Made by a program: the position numbers and the translations under genes. From NCBI RefSeq assembly GCF_004359965.1, contig NZ_SMRQ01000032.1, positions 1-35,163 of the forward strand: a stretch of 35,163 bases of DNA. Reading direction: 5' to 3'. Position 1 is the first letter of the stretch, and every line of letters starts with the position of its first letter. Positions 27,550 to 35,163 of this stretch are shown piece after piece. The notes beneath the pieces are model-generated. The model saw nothing but the letters and a program-made list of their open reading frames with translations. It made no database searches and was not told where the DNA came from. Origin of the DNA: Cognatilysobacter segetis. Its GTDB lineage: Bacteria; Pseudomonadota; Gammaproteobacteria; Xanthomonadales; Xanthomonadaceae.

Positions 27550-30201
27550 TCAATGCACCGAGCGCGAGCTCGGCTCGGTCGCGGACGCGCGCGGCACGCC
27601 GCCCGGCAGGCCGCCCTCCGTGCGGTCGAAGGCGAGGTGCCCGCCCTCGGTACGCACGCGGATCGTGTCGCCACTGGCGAACTCGCCCGCGAGGATGCGC
27701 TGCGCGAGCGGGTTCTCCAGCTGCTGCTGGATCGCGCGCTTGAGGGGCCGCGCGCCGTAGACCGGGTCGAAGCCGACGTTGCCGAGCAGCGTCAGCGCCT
27801 CCTCCGTCAGCTCGAGCCTGAGGCCGCGCTCGGCGAGCCGCTTCTCCAGACCGCGCAGCTGGATCTTCGCGATCTCCCGGATCTGCGCCTTGTCGAGCGG
27901 ATGGAACACGACGATGTCGTCGAGTCGATTGATGAACTCCGGGCGGAAGTGCGCCTGCACCACACCCATCACCGCCGCCTTCATCTGCATGTAGGCCTGC
28001 GGCGAATCGTCGCCCGCCATCTCCTGGATCTGGTGCGAGCCGAGGTTCGAGGTCATCACGATGACGGTATTTCGGAAATCGACCGTGCGGCCCTGGCCGT
28101 CGGTGAGGCGGCCGTCGTCCAGCACCTGCAGGAGGATGTTGAACACGTCCGGATGCGCCTTCTCGACCTCGTCGAGCAGGATCACGCTGTACGGGCGACG
28201 CCGCACCGCCTCGGTGAGGTAGCCGCCTTCCTCGTACCCGACGTAGCCCGGAGGCGCACCGACGAGGCGGCTCACCGCGTGCTTCTCCATGAACTCGCTC
28301 ATGTCGATGCGCACCATCGCGTCGGTACTGTCGAAGAGGAACTCGGCCAGCGCCTTGCACAGCTCGGTCTTGCCCACGCCGGTCGGGCCGAGGAACAGGA
28401 ACGAGCCGCTCGGGCGGTTCGGATCGGAAAGACCGGCGCGCGAACGACGCACGGCATCCGACACGACCTTGATCGCCTCGTCCTGCCCGACCACGCGCGT
28501 GTGCAGATGCTCTTCCATCCTCAAAAGCTTCTCACGCTCGCCTTCGAGCATCTTGCTGACCGGAATGCCGGTCCAGCGCGCGACGACCTCGGCGATCTCC
28601 TCGGCGGTGACCTTGTCCTGCAGCAGCCTGAAGCCCTTGCTTTCGGCTTCCTGCGCGGCGGCCAGCTGCTTCTCGAGTTCGGGAAGCAGGCCGTATTGGA
28701 TCTCGGACATGCGCGCGTAGTCCTGCCTGCGCTGCGCGGCTTCGAGCTCGAGCTTTGCCGCTTCGATCTGCTCCTTGATCTTCGTCGCACCCTGCAGGGT
28801 CGCCTTCTCGGCCTTCCAGATCTCCTCGAGGTCGTTGAACTCGCGCTCGAGCGTGGCGATCTCGCTTTCGAGGTCCGCCAGGCGCTGCTTCGACGCCTCG
28901 TCCTTCTCCTTCTTCAGCGCCTCGCGCTGGATCTTGAGCTGGATCAGGCGACGCTCGCGACGGTCGAGTTCCTCCGGCTTGGAATCGATCTCCATGCGGA
29001 TGCGGCTCGCCGCCTCGTCCATCAGGTCGATGGCCTTGTCCGGCAGCTGGCGGTCGGCGATGTAGCGATGGCTGAGCGTGGCCGCGGCGACGATCGCCGG
29101 ATCGGTGATCTCCACGCCGTGGTGCACGGCGTAGCGCTCCTTCAGGCCGCGCAGGATCGCGATGGTGTCCTCGACGCTGGGCTCGCCGACGAACACCTTC
29201 TGGAAGCGGCGCTCCAGCGCGGCGTCCTTCTCGACGTACTTGCGGTACTCGTCGAGCGTGGTCGCGCCGATGCAGTGCAGCTCGCCGCGCGCGAGCGCCG
29301 GCTTGAGCATGTTGCCGGCGTCCATCGCGCCCTCGGCCTTGCCGGCGCCGACCATCGTGTGCAGCTCGTCGATGAACAGGATGATCTGGCCTTCGTTCTT
29401 CGACAGGTCGTTGAGCACGGCCTTGAGGCGTTCCTCGAACTCGCCGCGGTACTTGGCGCCAGCGATCAGCGAGCCCATGTCGAGCGACAGCACGCGCCTG
29501 CCGCGAAGGCCCTCGGGCACCTCGCCGTTGACGATGCGCTGCGCGAGGCCTTCCACGATGGCCGTCTTGCCCACGCCCGGCTCGCCGATCAGCACCGGAT
29601 TGTTCTTGGTGCGACGCTGCAGCACCTGGATCGTGCGGCGGATCTCCTCGTCGCGACCCACCACCGGATCGAGCTTGCCGCTCTCGGCGCGCGCGGTGAG
29701 GTCGATCGTGTACTTCTCGAGCGCCTGGCGCGCGTCTTCCGCGTTCTCGTCCTGCACCTTCTCTCCTCCGCGCAGCTTGTCGATGGCCGCTTCGAGCTTC
29801 TCCCGGGGGGCGCCCGTCGCCTTCAGCGCGCGACCGAGGTCGCCGCCGTCCTCCAGGGCCGCGAGCACGAACAGCTCGCTCGCGATGAAGCTGTCGCCGC
29901 GCTGGCTGGCCAGCTTGTCGGTGACGTTGAGCAGGCGCGCGAGATCGTTGCCGATGGACACGTTGCCGGCCTGGCCCGAGACCTTCGGCAGTTTCTCCAG
30001 CGACTCGCCGAGGCGCTCGCGCAGCGCCGCGACGTTGACGCCCGCCTGCGCGAGCAGCGGGCGCGTGCTGCCGCCCTGCTGGTCGAGCAGCGCGGTCATC
30101 AGGTGCACGGGCTCGATGACGGAATGGTCGCGCGCGACCGCGAGCGACTGCGCGTCGCCCAGCGCCTGCTGGAAGCGGGAGGTGAGCTTGTCCATCCGCA
30201 T
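27550..30201 (-). CDS. clpB: ATP-dependent disaggregase ClpB
   Basis: ClpB is a hexameric Hsp100 that, with DnaK, rescues aggregated proteins. The 883-residue protein has the N-domain (about 1-150) and NBD1 with Walker [10 protein letters not shown] (about 205-213). The coiled-coil M-domain (about 410-530) fits a true ClpB rather than ClpA. NBD2 has GPTGVGKTE (about 610) and the pore loop GYVGYEEGG. It is about 26 residues longer than E. coli ClpB because of a C-terminal Ser/Arg/Gly tail. The ATG at 30201 begins MRMDKL, like MRLDRL in E. coli, with GAGG eight bases upstream. A good sigma-32 promoter precedes it. Confidence 0.98.
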   Translation of the reverse strand: MRMDKLTSRFQQALGDAQSLAVARDHSVIEPVHLMTALLDQQGGSTRPLLAQAGVNVAALRERLGESLEKLPKVSGQAGNVSIGNDLARLLNVTDKLASQRGDSFIASELFVLAALEDGGDLGRALKATGAPREKLEAAIDKLRGGEKVQDENAEDARQALEKYTIDLTARAESGKLDPVVGRDEEIRRTIQVLQRRTKNNPVLIGEPGVGKTAIVEGLAQRIVNGEVPEGLRGRRVLSLDMGSLIAGAKYRGEFEERLKAVLNDLSKNEGQIILFIDELHTMVGAGKAEGAMDAGNMLKPALARGELHCIGATTLDEYRKYVEKDAALERRFQKVFVGEPSVEDTIAILRGLKERYAVHHGVEITDPAIVAAATLSHRYIADRQLPDKAIDLMDEAASRIRMEIDSKPEELDRRERRLIQLKIQREALKKEKDEASKQRLADLESEIATLEREFNDLEEIWKAEKATLQGATKIKEQIEAAKLELEAAQRRQDYARMSEIQYGLLPELEKQLAAAQEAESKGFRLLQDKVTAEEIAEVVARWTGIPVSKMLEGEREKLLRMEEHLHTRVVGQDEAIKVVSDAVRRSRAGLSDPNRPSGSFLFLGPTGVGKTELCKALAEFLFDSTDAMVRIDMSEFMEKHAVSRLVGAPPGYVGYEEGGYLTEAVRRRPYSVILLDEVEKAHPDVFNILLQVLDDGRLTDGQGRTVDFRNTVIVMTSNLGSHQIQEMAGDDSPQAYMQMKAAVMGVVQAHFRPEFINRLDDIVVFHPLDKAQIREIAKIQLRGLEKRLAERGLRLELTEEALTLLGNVGFDPVYGARPLKRAIQQQLENPLAQRILAGEFASGDTIRVRTEGGHLAFDRTEGGLPGGVPRASATEPSSRSVH

Positions 30202-30243
30202 GGGAAGTCCTCGATCGGGGGCGGCCGATGACCGCGATGCCCG

Positions 30244-30273
30244 ATAGATGCGGCCTATGCGCGGTGCTTCAAG
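30244..30273 (-). promoter_or_regulatory. Sigma-32 (RpoH) heat-shock promoter of clpB
   Basis: On the minus strand CTTGAA (30273-30268), 14 bases, then CCGCATCTAT (30253-30244). The consensus is CTTGAA-N13-17-CCCCATnT, with one mismatch in the -10. Transcription would start about 35 bases upstream of the clpB ATG. It lies in the intergenic region shared with the divergent otsB gene. Confidence 0.82.
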
Positions 30274-30358
30274 CGTCCCGCGCGACCGTTCAGCGGCACG
30301 TCAAGCCGCGCACCGGCTGTCCACGGCGTGCTTACGCCGGCCTGCCCAGACTGCGCCG

Positions 30359-31129
30359 ATGATCGCGACCGCCCCGCAGGCCCTGCCCGCCCCGCCGCCC
30401 GTGCAGTCGCACTGGGCCCTGTTCCTCGACGTCGACGGTTGCCTGCTCGACTTCGCCGACCGCCCGGAAGACGTGCAGGTGCCCGAAGGCCTGCGCGAAT
30501 CGCTGATACGGCTGTCGCGCGCACTCGACGGCGCGGTGGCCTTCATCAGCGGCCGGCGCATCGCGCAGATCGACCAGATCTTCGCCCCGTTGCGCCTGCC
30601 CGCCGCCGGCCTGCACGGCCTGGAGCTTCGCGAGGGCGACGACGGCGACGACCACGCATTCCACGTGCCGGGCGACCTCGCCAACATCCGCGAGGCGGCC
30701 GAGCAGGTCGCCGCCGCGTATCCGGGCGCGCGCGTGGAGGACAAGGGCGCGGCCATCGCGCTGCACTGGCGGGCCGCGCCGGCCGCGCGCTCGCCCATGG
30801 AGGCGCTGGCCGCCTCCGCGCTGGCACGCCTGCCGGGCTATCGCCTGCAGCACGGCAACTGCGTGGTCGAGCTGAGGCCCGCGCACAGCGACAAGGGCGA
30901 GGCGGTGCGCCAGCTGATGCAGGCGCCGCCGTTCGCCGGCCGCACGCCGGTCTACGCCGGCGACGACCTGACCGACGAGGACGGCTTCTCGGCCGCGAAC
31001 CACCTCGGCGGGCTGTCCGTGCGCGTGGGCGACCGCCAGCCCAGCCTGGCCACGCACACGCTGGCCGGCACCGACGCCCTGCGCGACTGGCTGCACGAGG
31101 CCGCGGCGCGCCTGGACGCCGCCGCATGA
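30359..31129 (+). CDS. otsB: Trehalose-6-phosphate phosphatase
   Basis: OtsB dephosphorylates trehalose-6-phosphate to trehalose. The 256-residue protein is a HAD-superfamily phosphatase. The nucleophile motif is FLDVDGCLLDF (a DxDG motif with Cys where most have Thr). Other family segments are FISGRR, GLHGLELR, the substrate-loop region HGNCVVELRPAHSDKG and the metal-binding GDDLTDEDGF. The ATG at 30359 lacks a Shine-Dalgarno. A weak -10-like CAGACT lies six bases upstream, so a leaderless message is possible but poorly supported. Its TGA overlaps the next gene's ATG (ATGA), coupling it to the GH15 enzyme. It is divergent from clpB. Confidence 0.95.
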   Translation: MIATAPQALPAPPPVQSHWALFLDVDGCLLDFADRPEDVQVPEGLRESLIRLSRALDGAVAFISGRRIAQIDQIFAPLRLPAAGLHGLELREGDDGDDHAFHVPGDLANIREAAEQVAAAYPGARVEDKGAAIALHWRAAPAARSPMEALAASALARLPGYRLQHGNCVVELRPAHSDKGEAVRQLMQAPPFAGRTPVYAGDDLTDEDGFSAANHLGGLSVRVGDRQPSLATHTLAGTDALRDWLHEAAARLDAAA

Positions 31130-32898
31130 GCACGCTCGACCTGGGCCTCATCGGCAACTGCAGCATCGGTGCGCTGGTCGACCCGGCCGGCCGCATCGTC
31201 TGGGCCTGCGTGCCCGCGTTCGACGGCGATCCGACGTTCTGCGCGCTGCTCTCGCCGCGCATCGACGGCGGCGACTTCGCGATCGAGCTGGACGACTGCG
31301 TCGGCACCGAGCAGCACTACGTCGAGAACACCGCCGTGCTGCGCACGGTGCTGCGCGATTCGCGCGGCGGCGTGGTCGAGATCCTCGACTTCGCCCCGCG
31401 CTGGAAGCAGTACGACCGCTTCTACCGCCCGGTCATGCTGACGCGCAGCGTGCGCCCGCTCGCCGGCGAGCCGCGCGTGCGCGTGCGCCTGCGCCCGCTT
31501 GCCGAGTACGGCGCGCGCGTGCCCGAGGTCACCTGGGGCAGCAACCACATCCGCTACGTGCTGCCCGGCTTCACGCTGCGCCTCAATACCGATGCCGCGA
31601 TCCGGCTGGTGCGCGAGGAGACGCCGTTCCTGCTCGACCGCGAGCTGCACTTCATCCTCGGCCCGGACGAGACGCTGACGCGCCCGGTCGCGGAATTCGC
31701 CCGCGAATCGCTGGAGAAGACGGTCGACTACTGGCGCGACTGGGTGCGCGCGCTGTCGATCCCGCTGGAATGGCAGGACGCCGTCATCCGCAGCGCGATC
31801 ACGCTCAAGCTCTGCCAGTACGACGAGACCGGCGCGATCGTCGCCGCGCTTACCACGTCGATCCCCGAGGCGGCGGGCACGGCGCGCAACTGGGACTACC
31901 GCTACTGCTGGCTGCGCGACGCCGCGTTCGTCGTGCGCGCGCTCAATCGCCTCGGCGCCACGCGCACGATGGAGGAGTACCTGCGCTACGTGTCCAACCT
32001 CATCCCCGAGGACGGCCACCTGCAGCCGCTCTACGGGATCGGCCTGCAGCGCGAGCTGCACGAGGAGGAAGTGCCGACGCTCGCGGGCTATCGCGGCATG
32101 GGCCCGGTGCGGCGCGGCAACCTGGCGTGGGTGCAGCCGCAGCACGACGTCTACGGCAGCGTGGTGCTGGCGTCCACGCAGCTGTTCTTCGACCGCCGCC
32201 TCAACCTGCCGAGCGGCGCCGTGCACTTCCAGCGCCTGGAGCGCCTGGGCGAGCGCGCCTACGCGCTGTTCGAACAGCCCGACGCCGGCCTGTGGGAGTT
32301 CCGCGGCCGCGTGGAGGTGCATACCTATTCCGCCGTGATGTGCTGGGCGGCCTGTGATCGCCTCGCCAAGATCGCCGCGCAGCTGCAGCTGCACGATCGC
32401 GCGGCGTTCTGGCACGAACGCGCCGCACGCATGCACGCGCGTATCAGCGAGCTGGCCTTCGATCCGCGGCGCGGCTGGTTCGTGGAAGGCACGCACAGCG
32501 GCCGCATGGACGCGGTGCTGCTGCTGCTGGCCGACCTCGGCTTCGTCCGCGCCGACGACCCGCGCTTCGCGGCGACGGTCGACGCGGTGGGCCGCGAGCT
32601 GCGCAGCGGCGACGGCATGCTGCGCTACGTCGCGCCCGACGACTTCGGCGTGCCCGAAACCAGCTTTACCATCTGCACGTTCTGGTACATCGACGCGCTG
32701 GCGGCGGTCGGCCGCACCCACGAGGCGCGCGAACTGTTCGAGCGCGTGCTCGCGCGGCGCAACCACCTGGGTCTGCTGTCGGAGGACATGGCGCTGGAAG
32801 GCAGCGAGCTCTGGGGCAACTTCCCGCAGACGTATTCGCATGTCGGCCTGATCAACGCGGCCATGCGCCTGAGCCGCCCCTGGCAGGACGCGACGTAG
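31126..32898 (+). CDS. Glycoside hydrolase family 15 (glucoamylase/trehalase-like)
   Basis: A 590-residue cytoplasmic GH15 enzyme with no signal peptide. The N-terminal beta-sandwich (about 1-240) starts DLGLIGNCSIGALVD. The (alpha/alpha)6 barrel (about 255-590) has RNWDYRYCWLRDA, the general acid Glu391 in GLWEFRG and the likely general base Glu553 in LLSEDM. The ending GNFPQTYSHVGLINAA is typical. GH15 includes glucoamylases, dextranases and bacterial trehalases. Because the start overlaps the otsB stop and otsA follows by 85 bases, trehalose or a trehalose-derived glucan is the likely substrate; this is inference from context. The alternative is an unrelated alpha-glucan hydrolase. Confidence 0.93.
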   Translation: MSTLDLGLIGNCSIGALVDPAGRIVWACVPAFDGDPTFCALLSPRIDGGDFAIELDDCVGTEQHYVENTAVLRTVLRDSRGGVVEILDFAPRWKQYDRFYRPVMLTRSVRPLAGEPRVRVRLRPLAEYGARVPEVTWGSNHIRYVLPGFTLRLNTDAAIRLVREETPFLLDRELHFILGPDETLTRPVAEFARESLEKTVDYWRDWVRALSIPLEWQDAVIRSAITLKLCQYDETGAIVAALTTSIPEAAGTARNWDYRYCWLRDAAFVVRALNRLGATRTMEEYLRYVSNLIPEDGHLQPLYGIGLQRELHEEEVPTLAGYRGMGPVRRGNLAWVQPQHDVYGSVVLASTQLFFDRRLNLPSGAVHFQRLERLGERAYALFEQPDAGLWEFRGRVEVHTYSAVMCWAACDRLAKIAAQLQLHDRAAFWHERAARMHARISELAFDPRRGWFVEGTHSGRMDAVLLLLADLGFVRADDPRFAATVDAVGRELRSGDGMLRYVAPDDFGVPETSFTICTFWYIDALAAVGRTHEARELFERVLARRNHLGLLSEDMALEGSELWGNFPQTYSHVGLINAAMRLSRPWQDAT

Positions 32899-32983
32899 CC
32901 GGTCCATCACGTGGCCGACAAACGCAGGACGGCATCCTGACGGCCTCGGCCAACGCCGGTCGGTACAGGGAAATTCAGCTCCG

Positions 32984-34501
32984 ATGGGTCGCCTCGTCGT
33001 CGTCAGCAACCGCGTCGCGCTGCCGGAAGAATCGCGTGCCGGCGGCCTCGCCATCGCGCTGCTCGACGCACTGCGCGAGGAAGGCGGCATGTGGTTCGGC
33101 TGGAGCGGCCGGATCGACCCGCACGCGTCCGGCCGCCTGCACGAGCAGCAGGACGGCAACATCGAATTCGTCACCATGGACCTGTCCGAGCAGGACCACG
33201 AGGACTACTACAACGGCTTCGCCAACCGCACGCTGTGGCCGCTGCTGCACTTCCGCATGGACCTGGTGGACTACAGCCGCGATACCTACGCGGGCTACCA
33301 GTGCGTCAATGCGCTGTTCGCGGGCAAGCTCGCGCCGCTGCTGCGCGAGGACGACCTCGTCTGGATCCACGACTACCACCTGATCCCGCTGGCCAAGCTG
33401 CTGCGCGAACGCGGCGTCAAATGCCGCATCGGGTTCTTCCTGCACGTGCCGATGCCGTCGTCGGACCTGCTCGCCGCGCTGCCGAGCCACCAGCGCCTGT
33501 TCGAAGGGCTGTCGTCCTGCGATCTGGTCGGCTTCCAGACCGAGCGCGACCTCGAGCGCTTCCAGGACTACGTGCGCCTGTTCGGGCGTGGCCGCGTGAT
33601 CGAGCGCGGCCTGATGGAAGCACCGAACGGCCGGCGTTTCCGCGCCGGCGCGTTCCCGATCAGCATCGACACGCGCCGCATCGCCGAGCTCGCCGCCGAG
33701 GCGGTGAACAAACCCAGCGTGAAGCGGCTCGTGGCGAGCATGTCCGGCCGCGCGCTCGCGATCGGCGTGGACCGGCTGGACTATTCGAAGGGCCTGCCCG
33801 AGCGCCTGCGCAGCTTTCAGAACTACCTGCACCGCTATCCGCAGCAGCGCGGGCAGCTCACGTTCCTGCAGATCGCGCCCGTGTCGCGGGGTGGCGTCGC
33901 CGAATACCGCCACCTGCGCGAGGAACTCGAGCAGCTCTCCGGGCACATCAACGGGCGCTACGCGGAGCCGGACTGGACGCCGCTGCGCTACGTCAACCGC
34001 AACTACCCGCATTCCACGCTGACCGGGTTCTACCGGCTCGCCAAGGTCGGGCTGGTCACGCCGCTGCGCGACGGCATGAACCTGGTCGCTAAGGAATTCG
34101 TCGCCGCGCAGGACGCCGAGGATCCCGGCGTGCTGCTGCTCTCCCCGTTCGCGGGCGCGGCGCGCGAGCTCGACGGCGCGCTGATCGTGAACCCCTACGA
34201 CATCGACGGCGCCGGCGATGCGATCGCGCAGGCCATGACGATGCCGCTGGCCGAGCGCCGCGAGCGATGGGACGCGATGTTCCGCCACCTCTGCGCGCAC
34301 GACGTCACGCACTGGCGGCGCACGTACCTGCAGGCACTCCGCGACGTGCACCTCGACATCGACGCGCACGCCGAGCGCGCGGAGGACGAGCCGACGGAAC
34401 GCGAGGGCGGCACCTGGCACGAGCGCCGCACCGGCGGCGATCGCCGGTCGGGCGGCGAGCGGCGCATCCCGCTCGTGGCGCCGGCGCCGCCCCGGCACTG
34501 A
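32984..34501 (+). CDS. otsA: Trehalose-6-phosphate synthase
   Basis: OtsA transfers glucose from UDP-glucose to glucose-6-phosphate (GT20 family). The 505-residue enzyme has the start [12 protein letters not shown], the glycine loop [41 protein letters not shown], the catalytic region [14 protein letters not shown] and the nucleotide-sugar site [18 protein letters not shown], all intact. It exceeds E. coli OtsA (474) by a C-terminal tail (about 465-505) that is Arg/Glu/Gly-rich with repeated GG(D/E)RR. The ATG at 32984 has AGGGA 12-13 bases upstream, which is far. It is third in the otsB-GH15-otsA cluster and convergent with the next gene, six bases apart. Confidence 0.97.
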   Translation: MGRLVVVSNRVALPEESRAGGLAIALLDALREEGGMWFGWSGRIDPHASGRLHEQQDGNIEFVTMDLSEQDHEDYYNGFANRTLWPLLHFRMDLVDYSRDTYAGYQCVNALFAGKLAPLLREDDLVWIHDYHLIPLAKLLRERGVKCRIGFFLHVPMPSSDLLAALPSHQRLFEGLSSCDLVGFQTERDLERFQDYVRLFGRGRVIERGLMEAPNGRRFRAGAFPISIDTRRIAELAAEAVNKPSVKRLVASMSGRALAIGVDRLDYSKGLPERLRSFQNYLHRYPQQRGQLTFLQIAPVSRGGVAEYRHLREELEQLSGHINGRYAEPDWTPLRYVNRNYPHSTLTGFYRLAKVGLVTPLRDGMNLVAKEFVAAQDAEDPGVLLLSPFAGAARELDGALIVNPYDIDGAGDAIAQAMTMPLAERRERWDAMFRHLCAHDVTHWRRTYLQALRDVHLDIDAHAERAEDEPTEREGGTWHERRTGGDRRSGGERRIPLVAPAPPRH

Positions 34502-34507
34502 GGCCGA

Positions 34508-35163
34508 TCAGCCCGCCAGCGACGCGATCTTGCGCAGCTCCGACGCGGCCGCCGACAGCGTGGTCGCCAGGCGCGACACGCCGAGTTCCGCCAGCTCGCG
34601 ACGCTGGCGCATCTGTGCGCCGCTCTGCAGGCCGGGTCGCACGACCAGCACCGGCAGGTCGTCGAACGCGGTGCGCAGTCGCTTGATCACGTAGCGCACC
34701 TGCGCGAGCCCACCGGGCGGCACCGACACCAGCACGACCGCGTCGACGCCCGCGGCGCGTACCTGCTCGACCACGTCGGACGCCAGCACGGCCGACGTCG
34801 CGGGCGCCCAGTCGATGCGGCCCATGTCCACGAGCTTGCCCAGCATGGTCAGCGCCACCTCGTCGACGGCGTCGCGCACGGGGATCGCCAGCACGCGCGT
34901 GCGATCGGCACCGACCAGCGCGTCCGGGCGGATCAGGCGCCGGTGCGCATCCACCATCGCGTGCGCCTCGTCGACCACGCGCGCATGGTCGGCGGGGTCG
35001 AGGCGACCGTGGCGCAGGTCTTCGCGCGCATGCCCCAGCATCGGCACCACGATCTCGTCGTAGGCGCGGTCCAGCCCGTCCAGCGCGGCGTAATCGTCGA
35101 GCAGGTCGGCGGCCTCGGTGTCGTCCTGCGCGAGCAGGCGCTGGTAGTAGCGGTGCGCGGGCG
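34508..35163 (-). CDS. C-terminal part of a probable AI-2E-family transporter, 5' end beyond window
   Basis: The frame is open from the stop at 34508 to the window edge, with about 217 residues visible (an internal GTG at 35050 is not the true start). The visible part starts HRYYQRLLAQDDTEAADLL, then a helical segment (YDEIVVPMLGHAREDLRHGRLD) and a Rossmann-like alpha/beta domain. That domain contains RVLAIPVRDAVDEVALTML and VDAVVLVSVPPGG and ends in helices (VTTLSAA-like). I recall this kind of extension following the eight-helix AI-2E (YdiK/PerM) domain in many proteobacterial proteins. The fold looks like a cobalamin-binding-type domain without an evident DxHxxG cobalamin motif. The assignment rests on pattern memory, and the membrane part is outside the window. 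Confidence 0.55.
   Translation of the reverse strand, partial: PAHRYYQRLLAQDDTEAADLLDDYAALDGLDRAYDEIVVPMLGHAREDLRHGRLDPADHARVVDEAHAMVDAHRRLIRPDALVGADRTRVLAIPVRDAVDEVALTMLGKLVDMGRIDWAPATSAVLASDVVEQVRAAGVDAVVLVSVPPGGLAQVRYVIKRLRTAFDDLPVLVVRPGLQSGAQMRQRRELAELGVSRLATTLSAAASELRKIASLAG

Noticed and set aside
27553-30231. 892-codon plus-strand open frame opposite clpB
   Set aside because: The mirror frame of a highly conserved gene; no recognisable domains.

Overview
The window is a very GC-rich bacterial chromosome segment (roughly 70% G+C by eye). Gene content and order (tRNA-Lys, queC-queE, cpoB-pal-tolBARQ, ybgC, ruvB-kup-ruvA-ruvC, yebC, aspS) and protein style point to a gammaproteobacterium of the Xanthomonadaceae/Lysobacteraceae, for example a Lysobacter- or Luteimonas-like genus. 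This assignment comes from recognising families, not from a database search. I see no insertion sequence, prophage, CRISPR array or rRNA; most of the window is core genome.

Layout. (1) 1-3416, minus strand: a possible metal-uptake cassette of a DUF2946 His/Cys protein, a TonB-dependent receptor and a BNR-repeat lipoprotein. An FNR/Anr-type palindrome precedes it, centred 41.5 bases upstream of the first ATG. (2) 3417-4841: two sparse intergenic stretches around a small secreted protein of unknown function, then tRNA-Lys(UUU). (3) 5110-6384, plus strand: a PAS-GAF-GGDEF diguanylate cyclase whose 3' end overlaps queC. (4) 6375-22291, minus strand: a 16-kb co-oriented run covering queuosine synthesis (queE, queC), the Tol-Pal envelope machine (ybgC, tolQRAB, pal, cpoB), Holliday-junction processing (ruvC, ruvA, ruvB with kup inserted), yebC, a small alpha/beta hydrolase, a GNAT acetyltransferase, aspS and an FmdB-type zinc ribbon. 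(5) 22371-27500: a SIMPL-domain protein, an ABC-F ATPase, a YbaL-type cation/proton antiporter and a Sirt5-class deacylase. (6) 27550-35163: clpB with a clear sigma-32 promoter, divergent from an otsB-GH15-otsA trehalose cluster, ending in a gene cut by the window edge that looks like the C-terminal part of an AI-2E-family membrane protein.

The most interesting signals are regulatory. Several genes (queE, ruvB, the ABC-F gene and the DUF2946 gene) have a -10-like hexamer followed by exactly six bases and then ATG, with no Shine-Dalgarno, which predicts leaderless mRNAs. Four minus-strand promoters share a CGGTA(A/C)A(A/C)T core. The DUF2946/TonB promoter combines the leaderless geometry with class II FNR spacing, suggesting low-oxygen induction of a (probably copper) uptake system. 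The GH15 enzyme translationally coupled inside the trehalose operon is the most interesting enzymatic context.
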